Of a DNA stretch of 64,000 nt, positions 32,294-42,359 are shown one piece after another (within the stretch, counting starts at the first letter, position 1; the number at the start of each line of letters is the position of its first letter). The notes under the pieces are model-generated. The model was not told where the DNA came from. It did no database searches and was given only the letters and a program-made list of their open reading frames with translations. The position numbers and the translations under genes were made by a program. This stretch comes from Mermis nigrescens (Eukaryota > Nematoda > Enoplea > Mermithida > Mermithidae): the NCBI GenBank assembly GCA_036768485.1, contig JAVLUZ010000645.1, positions 248,001 to 312,000 on the forward strand, given 5' to 3'.

Positions 32294-33433
32294 CTAATGG
32301 GAATTGATTTGCATGTCCAACCTCTGACGGAGCAGCTCCTTCATCAATTCAGCATGGTTGCCGCATGACTTGCGATACAATTCAAACCATTGGCCCAAAA
32401 ACTCGTTGCAGAAGTAATTCCATGGCGTACTGTAGTCGTACGCCTTCCTCCACGCTTTCCGGAAGTCATACGCATCCCTTTTGACGCGCCGATCCAGTTT
32501 GAAAGGCAAGGACTCGAGGCGCCCAGCCGCCACAACCACAATATCATTAGCACAAGCACACGGGGGAGAAGTCTCCCGAACCGCGACAGCCAAACCAAGA
32601 TGCGTTCTCAGTGTGGCCACCGTTGTTCCGACTGTCCACACGCCCAAACGACTCCATAGCAACCCAACATCCAGGGATGCAAGTGCATCCCGTGCAGCAT
32701 ACAGGACCATCGATGACTTGAAATTTTGAAAGTCCTTATTCCAATAGAACATGATCCCTCGCTCCTCCTTGGAAAGCTCGAGACCAAACCCGCGTGCCAC
32801 GAACGAAGCCAGAGTGGCTTTCTTGGACGACCAAGCCTCCGGAAAATCATGGATGCGACCCTGCTGCTCGACCAGTCGATAGTGTTTGAGCAAATCGAAG
32901 ATACCCCCACCATCGATCCTCGATCCTCCAAACGTATTGCCAATGGCGCGAACGTCCTGGTCGAAGTCTTGCCCGAAACGCAGCACAGCCTTGTCCATGA
33001 ACAATCGGGCCAGCGACTCGGGCACCTTTTCGAATTTATGCAAATCGAAGATGTAGACAGTTCCGTCGATCTTAGCCATCTGCAGTATCCGGGCGAAGCC
33101 GCCCTTTTTCGTCTTGGCAATCTTCGGCGCCAACAACTTTTTCTGGTTGGAATGCCATTGTTCGTACGGTCTGCTCCCATTGACGAACTCTGCATCAACC
33201 CCCAACACCACCGGCACATTTTCCGCCCATGGCTTCCTCAAAACCGCCACCGCCTCATCACACTCGACAATCGACTGCACCGTCCGAACGTTGCGAACTT
33301 GCAGGGGCTGACGTCCCAGAGCACGCAGCCATACCAATCGCAAACACTCAAATTTCGGGCCATCAACCTCGGACAGGCCCTCATTAGAATTCTGAGGTCG
33401 ACCAAACACTCCTCCGCTAAGCAATATACTCAT
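32294..33433 (-). CDS. DEDDy 3'-5' exonuclease encoded in the env position
   Basis: 379 codons from an ATG at 33433. The exonuclease core spans about residues 75-265: Exo I GVDAEF (D80, E82), Exo II GQDFDQDVRAIG (D160), and Exo III YAARDA (Y245, D249), with the helix KATLASFVARGFGLELSKEE before it, the order seen in WRN/EXD2/RNase D relatives. All four acidic residues and the tyrosine are present, so it could be active on nucleic acid ends with two metal ions. Residues 1-70 and 270-379 are unassigned. It lies 142 bp past the pol stop and before the 3' LTR, where gypsy elements keep env. It is markedly richer in GC than the AT-rich gag-pol, suggesting capture from a host or other genome. A pyrimidine-rich tract ending in AG upstream (minus strand, about 33510-33480) could be the acceptor of a spliced subgenomic mRNA. 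Confidence 0.85.
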   Translation of the reverse strand: MSILLSGGVFGRPQNSNEGLSEVDGPKFECLRLVWLRALGRQPLQVRNVRTVQSIVECDEAVAVLRKPWAENVPVVLGVDAEFVNGSRPYEQWHSNQKKLLAPKIAKTKKGGFARILQMAKIDGTVYIFDLHKFEKVPESLARLFMDKAVLRFGQDFDQDVRAIGNTFGGSRIDGGGIFDLLKHYRLVEQQGRIHDFPEAWSSKKATLASFVARGFGLELSKEERGIMFYWNKDFQNFKSSMVLYAARDALASLDVGLLWSRLGVWTVGTTVATLRTHLGLAVAVRETSPPCACANDIVVVAAGRLESLPFKLDRRVKRDAYDFRKAWRKAYDYSTPWNYFCNEFLGQWFELYRKSCGNHAELMKELLRQRLDMQINSH

Positions 33434-33574
33434 GTTAAAGATAGCTCAAAACAAAAATCATTAACAACGTTCAATTCACTACAGGGCTTCAAGAGTGTGA
33501 GGAGGAAAGGTATAGAAAAAATTGTAAATAAATAAAAACTAAATCAAAAGTTTGATTAGTTAAATAAATTAATA

Positions 33575-36163
33575 TTAAGCTTCAGAAGGTACTGAAGCAT
33601 TAGACGCAAAGTAGTCTTTACGTGCTAACTCGTGTGCTTCAGAAAATCCCTTCATGCGATTATTACCAAACAAGTGAGTACTTGTTTCAAACGAAAGCAC
33701 TTTTTCCGAATCACAAAGTCCAAAGCATTTCTTCAAAACGTAGAAGCGTACTGGAATTTTCTCGTAATCTTTCAGATTTAGTTTTGCTGGAATGTCCGTA
33801 AAATTGATAATTTTAGCTGGCCAAAACGGATAACCTTTTATCTTCGCAAAAACTACGTCGCCAACTTTGAAATTCGGCCGTAATTTCGAATTTTCAAAGT
33901 TTTCCGCTTTTTTCAATCGATTTACATGCACTAACTTTGAAAAGCGTTCGTCCGCCATCAAAGCTATTTTTGCGTTTAAATCCGAAATTTTTTCGATTAT
34001 TTTGAATGGTCCATCCCATTTGAGAGCTAATTTGGGAGAAACTCCCTCGCCCAAAGCAGCCTTGTGTAAGTACACAATATCACCAACATTAAAGTTAATT
34101 TGAACAGAATGTTTGTCATACTGTTCTTTCTGGTGTTTTTGCGCCTTTTCAATCGATTTTCGAGCATTTTCTTGCATTTCGGATAAAGTATTTTTCAGAA
34201 AATCTAGAAAGTTCTCTTCTGAAAATACAGAACGTTGATCTGGCGAAATTTGGACTTCTAATGGATATCTAGGTTCTCTACCATACATAAGCATGAATGG
34301 TGAGATGCCAGTAGATTCCTGGCAACATGCACGATACGCAAAAAGTACAAACGGCACATATAAATCCCACAAAAGTGGCTGTCGAGAGACTAGAGTAGAT
34401 AAAGCTGATGCTAAAGTGCGATTAAACCGTTCTACCAAGCCGTCAGTCTGGGGGTGATACGCCGAAGTAAAAATTTTTTGTACTTCCAAAATTTCGCAAA
34501 TTTCTTTCAATAATTTCGACGAAAAATTCCCACCTTTGTCCGACAAAAGCTGTCTAGGTGTACCATGCCGACAAACAATTTCTTTCACGAAAATATTAGC
34601 TATAGTAGAAGCTTTCAGATCACTAATGGGGTATGCCTCCGCCCATTTTGTTAAATAATCTAGGAATACTACAACGTAGCGATTTCCACTTGAAGCAATA
34701 GGGAATTCCATACAGTCAACAGCTATTTTATCCCAAGGGCCTTCAACAGGAATATTTTGCAAAGGAGCACGTACTTTTGTTACCGGTGACTTACGCTTGA
34801 TGCATATCTCACACGTTTTGCACCATGCTGTAACGTCTTCCGTTATAGTAGGCCACCAAAAACGCTGCAAAATTTTACCCATTGTTCTAGCTATCCCGAA
34901 ATGGGCACCGAATTCGGAGTCGTGTAGTTCTTTAAGCACTGTGGGAATCCACTGGCGCGGAACGACTGTTTGCCATATCATCGCGCTGCTCCTCTTCGGT
35001 CTGTACCGGCGAACTAAAATATTATTTAAAATATCGAATTCATTTTTAATTTCCAATGGGCATTCATACGATTTAAGCTGTTCTTTAATATTACAAATGA
35101 ATTCGTCTTTTTCTGCCTCGCTTTGAAATTCATTTTCAGGTTCCTTTAAAATAACCGGCGCAACGTTTTGATTTCTAGAAAGCCAATCAGAAGCTCCATT
35201 TTCTTTCCCAGGCGTAAATGAAATTTCAAAATCAAATTCTTGAAGCTTTAAAGCCCAACGCATTAGCTTCCCACTATGATCTTTTAAATTTAATAACCAT
35301 TTTAAAGGTTTATGATCTGTCATAATTATGAATTTATTTCCATATAAATAATCTTTGAAATATTTAGTAGCCCATACAATACAAAGAGCTTCACGTTCGA
35401 TAGTAGAATAGTTACATTCATGAACATTAAGAACGCGAGAGGCATAGGCAAGCACCCATTTTTCTTCTCCTCGTTTCTGGCTCAAAACTGCCCCCAATGC
35501 ATTGCTGCTTGCATCAGTATTTAATACAAAAGTAGCACTTGAGTCAAAAACTGGAAATCTCAGAATCGGGGGATTAATAAAATCGCTTTTCAATTCTTCA
35601 AATATTTTTGTATGTTTCTCTGTCCAAACGAATTTTACGCTTTTGCTTGTTAATTTATATAACGGACCAACTTTCTTAGCTAGATTAGGTACAAATCGTT
35701 TAAACCATTGCACACTACCTAAGAACGATTGCAATTGTTTTACAGTCTTAGGAGGTTCTGCATTGACAATAGAAGAAACCTTCTTGGGATCAGGCTGGAT
35801 CCCTTTCTCAGATACCACATGACCCAAGTAGGTCACTTCGGACTGTAAAAAATTGCATTTTTCCGGCTTTATCTTTAAATTCACCTTTCTTAATGCCGAA
35901 AATACGTCGCTTAGATCTTTCAAATGTTTCTCGAATGATTTAGAGAATACCAAAATGTCGTCTATATAAACTAGACATGAACGCCATTGTAGGCCAGATA
36001 GAGCAATTTCCATAATTCTTTGAAAATCTGCTGGGGCATTTTTAATTCCAAAAGGCATTACCGTAAATTCGTAGTGTCCAAAACTTGTAGTGAAAGCGGT
36101 TTTCTCCCGGGAGTCCGGGTCCATTTCTATCTGCCAGTAACCAGAACGCAAATCAAGAGTCGA
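33575..36163 (-). CDS. pol: Gypsy pol: reverse transcriptase, RNase H, integrase, PWWP
   Basis: About 860 codons continuing the polyprotein after the frame break. RT has the catalytic VYIDDILVFS (about residues 61-70 of this part). RNase H has NTDASSNALGAVLSQ and DHKPLKWLL. Integrase has the HHCC zinc finger (HDSEFGAHFGIA to CKTCEIC) and the DDE core (DCMEF, LLSDKGGNFSS, ERFNRTL). Unlike chromoviruses, which end in a chromodomain, the last ~100 residues begin VGDVVFAKIKGYPFWPAKI, a PWWP domain of the HDGF/LEDGF type that in other proteins binds histone H3 methylated at lysine 36. The first codon of the open stretch is not a start; it is entered from the upstream frame. Confidence 0.93.
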   Translation of the reverse strand, partial: STLDLRSGYWQIEMDPDSREKTAFTTSFGHYEFTVMPFGIKNAPADFQRIMEIALSGLQWRSCLVYIDDILVFSKSFEKHLKDLSDVFSALRKVNLKIKPEKCNFLQSEVTYLGHVVSEKGIQPDPKKVSSIVNAEPPKTVKQLQSFLGSVQWFKRFVPNLAKKVGPLYKLTSKSVKFVWTEKHTKIFEELKSDFINPPILRFPVFDSSATFVLNTDASSNALGAVLSQKRGEEKWVLAYASRVLNVHECNYSTIEREALCIVWATKYFKDYLYGNKFIIMTDHKPLKWLLNLKDHSGKLMRWALKLQEFDFEISFTPGKENGASDWLSRNQNVAPVILKEPENEFQSEAEKDEFICNIKEQLKSYECPLEIKNEFDILNNILVRRYRPKRSSAMIWQTVVPRQWIPTVLKELHDSEFGAHFGIARTMGKILQRFWWPTITEDVTAWCKTCEICIKRKSPVTKVRAPLQNIPVEGPWDKIAVDCMEFPIASSGNRYVVVFLDYLTKWAEAYPISDLKASTIANIFVKEIVCRHGTPRQLLSDKGGNFSSKLLKEICEILEVQKIFTSAYHPQTDGLVERFNRTLASALSTLVSRQPLLWDLYVPFVLFAYRACCQESTGISPFMLMYGREPRYPLEVQISPDQRSVFSEENFLDFLKNTLSEMQENARKSIEKAQKHQKEQYDKHSVQINFNVGDIVYLHKAALGEGVSPKLALKWDGPFKIIEKISDLNAKIALMADERFSKLVHVNRLKKAENFENSKLRPNFKVGDVVFAKIKGYPFWPAKIINFTDIPAKLNLKDYEKIPVRFYVLKKCFGLCDSEKVLSFETSTHLFGNNRMKGFSEAHELARKDYFASNASVPSEA

Positions 36164-38739
36164 AAAAAATTTGCACCCGACAGGCTATCCAAACATTCCT
36201 GGAGCCTAGGAATCGGATAAATATCGGTTTTGGTTACTTTATTTAAACCGCGATAATCTACAACAGGTCGTGCCGTCCCATCTTTCTTTTTAACAAGAAA
36301 CATGTTAGCCGACCACGGACTTCTGGAAGGAACAATTATTCCATCCTTTTCCAATTCTTTCACGATCTTTTGCAACTCCAATTTTTGCCGAAATGGAATT
36401 TGAAACTGCTTTGCTTTGACTGGCTCATGATCCCCCGTATCAATTTTATGCTTAACTATGGTTGTCCTACCGAGGGAATCATTGCCTGAGCTGAAAACAT
36501 CGGAATTCTTTGCAAGCAAATCTTTAAGTTCTTTCTTTTGCTGTTCGTTCACTGAAAATTTCGCCTTTTCGAAATATTGCTCGATGCAGTTTTTTATATT
36601 TTTAGCATTATTTTCGCCCGTCGAAAATGAGAATTTTTCAATAGAGGTGAAGTCCTCTAGCCGACCCACCTGTGTACCGGCTTCAATATGAATAGGCTTA
36701 TTATGCACATTAAGTAAACGTACAGGCACAGAATTAGTTTCAGATGTTATTAAAGCAGCAGCTACGAACAAAGATGTTTCGCTACATAGATTTTCATCTG
36801 GAACAAATAAAGCTTCCTTTTTCGTATTACAGTTTAATAACTGAGCATTAAATAAAGCTTCACATCTTGCAGGAATGAAAATAGAATCCGTAGTGCACAC
36901 GTATGCAAGATTAGAACCAGATTCCAAGTTACTATAAATAGGCTGATATAAAGAAATTTTTTCACCATTTATAGTACTATATCCGTCAGCTATATGAGGA
37001 ATTACGTAATGCTTATCGATGAAATCGCATCCAAAAATGATGTTGAATGGTGCTTTTTCTACCAACGAAAAAGTTTCGTTAAAAGCTTGATTTCCAATGG
37101 TAAAATCTAAAACTAATTTACCTAAAATATCAAGTTTTGAGCAACTAGCAGTTCGACATGATGCTATCGGCTTTCCTTTTTTCAGATTCATCTTTAGGTG
37201 CATGTTTACGAATTCCATAGATATAAGAGTTACGTCGCTTCCAGTATCAATTAATGCATTAGTTTCATTACCGTTTATGCACATTTTCACTATCGGCAAC
37301 TTACGTTGTCTCATCATTCCTACCGTACTAGAATTCGGTCCTTCTAGCTCCATAAGTCGTTTCACCAATTCCGCATTTTGCTGGAGAAGCTGCTCTAACG
37401 TGTCGCCAACGGTATTCGTCGAACTCCTCGGCGAACTATCGTTATAATTTTCGTGAGACGTCTTTTTAGAAAGGCTAAGTGGCCGATTTTCGAATTTCGG
37501 ATTTTCAAAGGTGCGCGGCCAATTTCCTCGAGGCTTGCCAGCAAACGCCGTTGGACATTGATAGCTCAAATGTCCTTTCCCGCCGCACCTGTAACAATTT
37601 AAAGGCGAATTAGCTTTACTATATTGACCCTTTGGCAACATAGGTCTAGGAGCATTATATCGTTGATAATTATTAAAATTTGGAATATTACGCTGATAAT
37701 TATTATAATTTGAACTGCTAAAAGGCCTTTGAGTTAGAGGCTTTTTCTGCCATCTATCCAAATTTTGATTCGAATCAGTTTTGTCGCGATTTTCACCCCT
37801 TTTTTCTGACGATAAATTTGTTTTTATCTCTTTTAATTGTTGCGAAAGTTCACTGATAGCCGACCATAATTTTCCGTCGTTTCCTTCCCCAGTCCTTACA
37901 GTCAAAACTGACTCGGGTTGAGAAGATTCAGCTCCCAGCACAGGTATGCCAGCCCACATGTCAGGCTTAAACGGAGATTCTACTCTTTTTGCGATTTCCA
38001 AAGCTTTTTCTAACGTTTCAGGTGTGCCAGAGATCGTGAAAATGTTATGATATTTAGGCAACAACCCATTCATAAATTGCACTTTTATAAGCGTTTCCAT
38101 TTCCGCCTTATTATTCGCTAAATTAGGATAAGCTCGTTTACACATAGTCGTAAGTTTATGGCAGAACAGATCTATTGATTCATTTCTTTCTTGTTTTCTG
38201 CCATGAAATTCAATGATCGTTTTTTCTCGAACGGCTGGAGGTTGAAAATGATTGATTAAATAAGCTTTTACATTTGCATAATCGTTACGTTGATCTTCAG
38301 GTATTCCAAAAAATACTGAACGAGGATACGATAACAAGCAAAGAGGTAAAGCAGCTAATTTAACTTCATCGTTTAATCCACCCGCTGATGATAACGAATC
38401 AAATTCTTCGAAAAAGTGAAAAATGGACTTGCCCGTTTCACCGGCAAATTTTTTGACACTTCTCTCGGCAATTTGAAGAAATTGCATTCGCTGCAATGCA
38501 TTTACTACTTCAGAATTTTGCGCCATTTTCTCCTCGTTTTCAGATTCAAACTCAAATAAATCGAAAGCTCGACCGAGTCTACAAAATTCTTTAAAAATTT
38601 TACCTTCGTCGAGGCTACCTTTTTCTTTACTTCCTTTTACTACCGAAATTTCTTCTCGTCCTTTCTCCGAATGAGCTCTGCTACGTGTCTCAACCGCTAA
38701 TGGTGGCAACGAACGATGACTGGATCGCGGACGAGGCAT
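36127..38739 (-). CDS. gag: Gypsy gag, protease and start of reverse transcriptase
   Basis: 870 codons from the ATG at 38739. Gag core at about residues 85-260 (FFGIPEDQRNDYANVKAYLI, INHFQPPAVREKTIIEFHG); a CCHC zinc knuckle CYRCGGKGHLSYQC near residues 382-395; an aspartic protease with NALIDTGSDVTLIS near 494-507; and the N-terminal RT fingers from about 765 (DGIIVPSRSPWSANMFLVKK, ARPVVDYRGLNKV). It terminates 13 codons after SGANFF because an A-run at 36163-36169 is one base out of register with pol. As gag, protease and RT are otherwise in one frame, this is damage or a sequencing error rather than a gag-pol shift site. Confidence 0.93.
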   Translation of the reverse strand: MPRPRSSHRSLPPLAVETRSRAHSEKGREEISVVKGSKEKGSLDEGKIFKEFCRLGRAFDLFEFESENEEKMAQNSEVVNALQRMQFLQIAERSVKKFAGETGKSIFHFFEEFDSLSSAGGLNDEVKLAALPLCLLSYPRSVFFGIPEDQRNDYANVKAYLINHFQPPAVREKTIIEFHGRKQERNESIDLFCHKLTTMCKRAYPNLANNKAEMETLIKVQFMNGLLPKYHNIFTISGTPETLEKALEIAKRVESPFKPDMWAGIPVLGAESSQPESVLTVRTGEGNDGKLWSAISELSQQLKEIKTNLSSEKRGENRDKTDSNQNLDRWQKKPLTQRPFSSSNYNNYQRNIPNFNNYQRYNAPRPMLPKGQYSKANSPLNCYRCGGKGHLSYQCPTAFAGKPRGNWPRTFENPKFENRPLSLSKKTSHENYNDSSPRSSTNTVGDTLEQLLQQNAELVKRLMELEGPNSSTVGMMRQRKLPIVKMCINGNETNALIDTGSDVTLISMEFVNMHLKMNLKKGKPIASCRTASCSKLDILGKLVLDFTIGNQAFNETFSLVEKAPFNIIFGCDFIDKHYVIPHIADGYSTINGEKISLYQPIYSNLESGSNLAYVCTTDSIFIPARCEALFNAQLLNCNTKKEALFVPDENLCSETSLFVAAALITSETNSVPVRLLNVHNKPIHIEAGTQVGRLEDFTSIEKFSFSTGENNAKNIKNCIEQYFEKAKFSVNEQQKKELKDLLAKNSDVFSSGNDSLGRTTIVKHKIDTGDHEPVKAKQFQIPFRQKLELQKIVKELEKDGIIVPSRSPWSANMFLVKKKDGTARPVVDYRGLNKVTKTDIYPIPRLQECLDSLSGANFFRLLICVLVTGR

Positions 38740-38824
38740 TCATCTTTTTTAATAGCAAATCACCAATCCAATCCGTAAATGATTTCGTGATAGTTCACTC
38801 GGTCCTAAATAGAACAAGAGTTCG

Positions 38825-38842
38825 ATGAATGTGGGACCTCCA
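38825..38842 (-). promoter_or_regulatory. Candidate primer-binding site
   Basis: Four bases inside the 5' LTR the minus strand reads TGGAGGTCCCACATTCAT. A TGG start complementary to a tRNA CCA end is the usual signature; the tRNA is not identified. Confidence 0.45.
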
Positions 38843-38846
38843 AAAT

Positions 38847-39346
38847 TGTAACCAAAAAGAGGTCAGGAAATCTAGTAATTTAACACCTGCCCCTCTCAGA
38901 CTACAATGTGGGGAATCGCTATGCTGTAGTACATACGACAATCCCTAACGCAGAGTAATATATTAAATAATAATAATAGCATTAGGCCCAAAATAACAAT
39001 ACGCCAAATGAATACGTAAATAAATTGCGGTAAACACCGCCGCCCGACTCAGCTTCGCGTCCTAACTCTCGACTGACAAAAATCGGCCGAAAAAGGCAAA
39101 GAACGACGACAATACGCCAAAATATTTAAATAGAATTCAAGATGACCAAAAACGACGCTTTTGGAAAAGCGTCCAGAATTATTAACCGGAAATGAGCATT
39201 AGGCAAGATAATTGCATGAGATACATAATAAATGAACAAATGTCTACAGACTGTACGTAATAAAGAAATTTGCATCAAAAAGCAAGGATTAGAAAGAAAA
39301 TCAGTTAATCTTTGTGTTAATTTCTTTAATTCCTATTCTCGTTACA
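38847..39346 (-). repeat. 5' LTR
   Basis: 500 bp, same sequence as 31505-32004. It should contain the element's promoter and polyadenylation signals; none could be pinned down. Confidence 0.95.
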
Positions 39347-39511
39347 CAATTACGCTGATTGGCTGAATTTTCACTGCTTTCGAATCGCCTTACTATAAAA
39401 AAGTCAAGAATTTTGAAACAGTAATGCTTCTTCACAAAAGCTTAATACGCAGTCTGTCTTTAAAAGGTCGACCGAGACGCGGCGTTTCTTTGGCTCGGAC
39501 CGGCTGCCGAG

Positions 39512-40044
39512 CACACCTGGGCGTGGGGGCGTTTGGGGGTATGCACCCCCAGAAACCAAAATACCCCCCCAGAAATCAAAATACCCCCAGAATTCAATTT
39601 TTGAAAAATTTTTTCGTTTTTTTCGCAATTTTTTGATGCCAATGGATAGTGCTTGATGAGAAACGTCGAAAAATGGTGTTTTTATTGCCCTACCACCATA
39701 CGTGGGCAGCAGCAAGAAAATTCTGGGGGTGCAAGATTTTTTTGAAGGTCGAAAAATGGCCTTAAAAATGGTGGTATGGCGATAAAAACACCATTTTTCG
39801 ACGTTTCTCATCAAGCACTATCCATTGGCATCAAAAAATTGCGAAAAAACGAAAAAATTTCAAAAATTGAATACTGGGGGGGGTATTTTGATTTCTGGGG
39901 GGTATTTGGTTTCTGGGGGGTGCATACCCCCCAAACCCCCCCCCCCCCACGCCCAAGGTGTGCCTACCACCATTTTTAAGGCCATGTTTTGACTTTCAGA
40001 AAATCTTGCACCCCCCCCCAGAATTTTTTTGCTGCCCACGTATG
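39512..40044 (-). mobile_element. hAT-like family B element, interrupted by another copy
   Basis: Starts CACACCTGGGCG, ends GCCCACGTATG, flanked by exact 8-bp CTGCCGAG (39504-39511 and 40045-40052). Without the insertion 39697-39962 it is about 260 bp. Confidence 0.9.
39697..39962 (+). mobile_element. hAT-like family B element nested in 39512-40044
   Basis: 266 bp, opposite orientation to its host, CATACGTGGGCAGC to CCAAGGTGTG, flanked by exact 8-bp CCTACCAC (39689-39696 and 39963-39970). Confidence 0.9.
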
Positions 40045-40052
40045 CTGCCGAG

Positions 40053-40909
40053 TCGTTTCTTGCTCGCTTGTTCTAGCACTTTTCTTCCTTTTTAATTTTG
40101 AATCCAGGAAATTTAAGCGGAAATTTCAAAAAGTGCAAGTCAGCGTTAGCAAAAAAATTTTATTGGCAACGTGGCACGAAAATACGGACAGAAGACTAGT
40201 AAATTGCAGTATTCTTACTCACCTACAACGTAAATTTGCTCAGAAAGTTCATAGTATTACTTGGGTACAAATGTCAAATTTAAATCTAACAATATCGCTA
40301 AATGTCGTTTTTACGCTGCTGAAAACGAGTAGTACTGTTGCACATTGCTGGTGATGGTGGTGTACGACGTTATACTTCCCGGTGAGAACAAACTCTTGCC
40401 CTTTCCGGGATGCGCTATGACAAACGGCACTGTAGGCATGTGCTCGAGTCTTAAAGAATAACAATTTCTAAAAAATTCAAATTGACTGATGTTGAGTGTC
40501 CACAAAATGAGAAAAGACATGAAACTTTAGAACCAAATTACATAAGAGCACGGAGGAGGAGGAATATACCGAATATCGTTTTTAACATTGTTATCAAACG
40601 TTAAACCTCCCTTATTATGATGCCATTATATTGTCATAACTTCTAAAAACATTACACTGTCATGTGATTACCTAAAAAAGCACTGATAGACAATTTTAGA
40701 AACGTTTTGTGCTAAACACATTTCCTTACTAATTATGTAACTCTCGAAATTCTTTGACTTCAACTTAATCTCCTCATCATCGATCTTTTAACTCACGGAT
40801 GAAATGTTACGCGTGGACAAGGCCGATCTAAATGAATTAAAATTTTAGAATGAAAGAATTGTAAAAAATCCAAAACGGAATTCGGTGTCGTTTAATTTAA
40901 TTTTATTTA
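40053..40909. other. Non-coding stretch
   Basis: No exon or repeat boundary could be supported. A plus-strand frame at 39989-40354 overlaps a transposon end and is not considered real. Confidence 0.4.
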
Positions 40910-40917
40910 ATTCCGAG

Positions 40918-41659
40918 TGCACTGTTTTTTTTGTACGAGACAAAGATTTTGAGGCTCGTACAAAGATTTTCGGAGCCATCTTTGTACAATGTACAAAGAC
41001 TTTTGGGGCAAAGTAATGAGTAATTTTAACGTTTTTTAGAGTATTTTTTAGCAAAATTTCTAAAATTTTTCGCGCTTCGCGCCGAGTATCATAATTACAT
41101 TCTATTTAGCTCCAAGCGCGGGCATTTAACACTCCAAAATCTATCTGTAAGCATCTTTGTACAGATTGAAGCATCTTTTACATCTATTTCCACTGTTTTA
41201 TAAAGATTTTATGCAGAAAAAAGAACTATTAAACAACTTTGCACTGTTTTCTGCCGTTTGAAGATAAAATTGACTCTTTTATCTTTGCGTTGCATTAAAT
41301 TCATAAGCTAATTGGTGTCTATTATGAGATTCAGTCAGCACATTGCAACCGCTTATTATTTATAATTGTGTAACACAAGTCATTTTAACTTACTGAGTCG
41401 AATTTTATGTGTAATTTCAACCTAAGACTCATGAAAATTTTGGCGTTTCGGGCCGAACTAATATAACCAGCTGAATTTAGGACAAAGTTACACCTTTTGC
41501 GAAGCGTGCGGGTCACGGATAACAATCTAGTAGTATGTAAAAATGTGTACATTCAATTGCATATCTATACGTTATATGTACAAAAAAATTTCGCTCGTAC
41601 AAAGACTTTTCCGGAGATCTTTGTACATGTACAAAGAGGCTCGTACAAAAAAAACAGTG
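40918..41659. mobile_element. hAT-like element, family D, long copy
   Basis: 742 bp from TGCACTGTTTTTTTTGTACG to GTACAAAAAAAACAGTG, flanked by ATTCCGAG and ATTCCGCG (7/8). Has GCGCTTCGCGCC near 41076 and many TTTGTACA/TGTACAAAG motifs. Confidence 0.8.
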
Positions 41660-42085
41660 ATTCCGCGTAGAACCCAGCATCGAAAAGCAGTTTATGCAAA
41701 TTTAAGCAGAAATCCGTTCACAACTTTCTTCGTATTTATCTGAGGACAGTTGCATGCAAAATGGGTAACAGCCAAATTCTAGGGGTCCGATTGGGCTGAA
41801 TAGCTCTCATAGCACCAAAAATTTTATACGGGGTCTATCGATTTTTGGGCGGGTGTCTTTCAGATTCTGGGGTCTACCATACATGGGCATCAGCCAAATT
41901 CTGTGAGAGGGGTCTTAAACGACAAAAATCCCAAAACATACCAAAAAGTTCAATTCTGGGGGTTAGCGATTTTTGTGGGCGTTTTTCAGATTCTGGGGTG
42001 TAAACCCTTACCCTCCCACGCACATGTGTGGATCAATCCCCCACGCCAATGTGTGGTCGCGTGCCCCCTACAAAGCGGTGATGAA

Positions 42086-42351
42086 CATAGTTGGGCGGCA
42101 CCAAAGCTCTGGGGGAGGGGGTGCAAAATTTTTTCAAAGGTCGAAAAATGGCCTTAAAAATGGTGGTATGGCGGAAAAACACCATTTTTCAACGCTTCTC
42201 ATCAAGCACTATCCATTGGCATCAAAAAATTGCGAAAAAAGAAACAAAAATTTTTCAAAATTGAATTCTGGGGGGTGTACTTTGGTTTCTGGGAGTTATT
42301 TTTTGTTTTATGGGGTGCATACCCCCAAACCCTCCCCCACGCCCAGGTATG
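42086..42351 (+). mobile_element. hAT-like element, family B
   Basis: CATAGTTGGGCGGC to GCCCAGGTATG with the family body; flanks GTGATGAA and GTGGTGAC (6/8). Degenerate G-rich fragments of related elements lie at 41770-42060. Confidence 0.7.
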
Positions 42352-42359
42352 GTGGTGAC

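Larger units (their letters stand above)
31505..39346 (-). mobile_element. Ty3/gypsy LTR retrotransposon with exonuclease gene and PWWP domain
   Basis: 7.84 kb between two 500-bp LTRs, transcribed on the minus strand: 5' LTR at the right, gag-protease-RT, RT-RNase H-integrase-PWWP, an extra exonuclease gene, then the 3' LTR at the left. The LTRs appear identical by eye, so insertion is recent. No target duplication is visible (left flank AAAAC, right flank CAATT). One reading-frame break lies in RT. Confidence 0.95.

Noticed and set aside
32608..33535. Long open frames on the other strand or frames of the exonuclease gene
   Set aside because: High GC content lowers stop frequency; the DEDDy motifs appear only in the 32294-33433 minus-strand frame.
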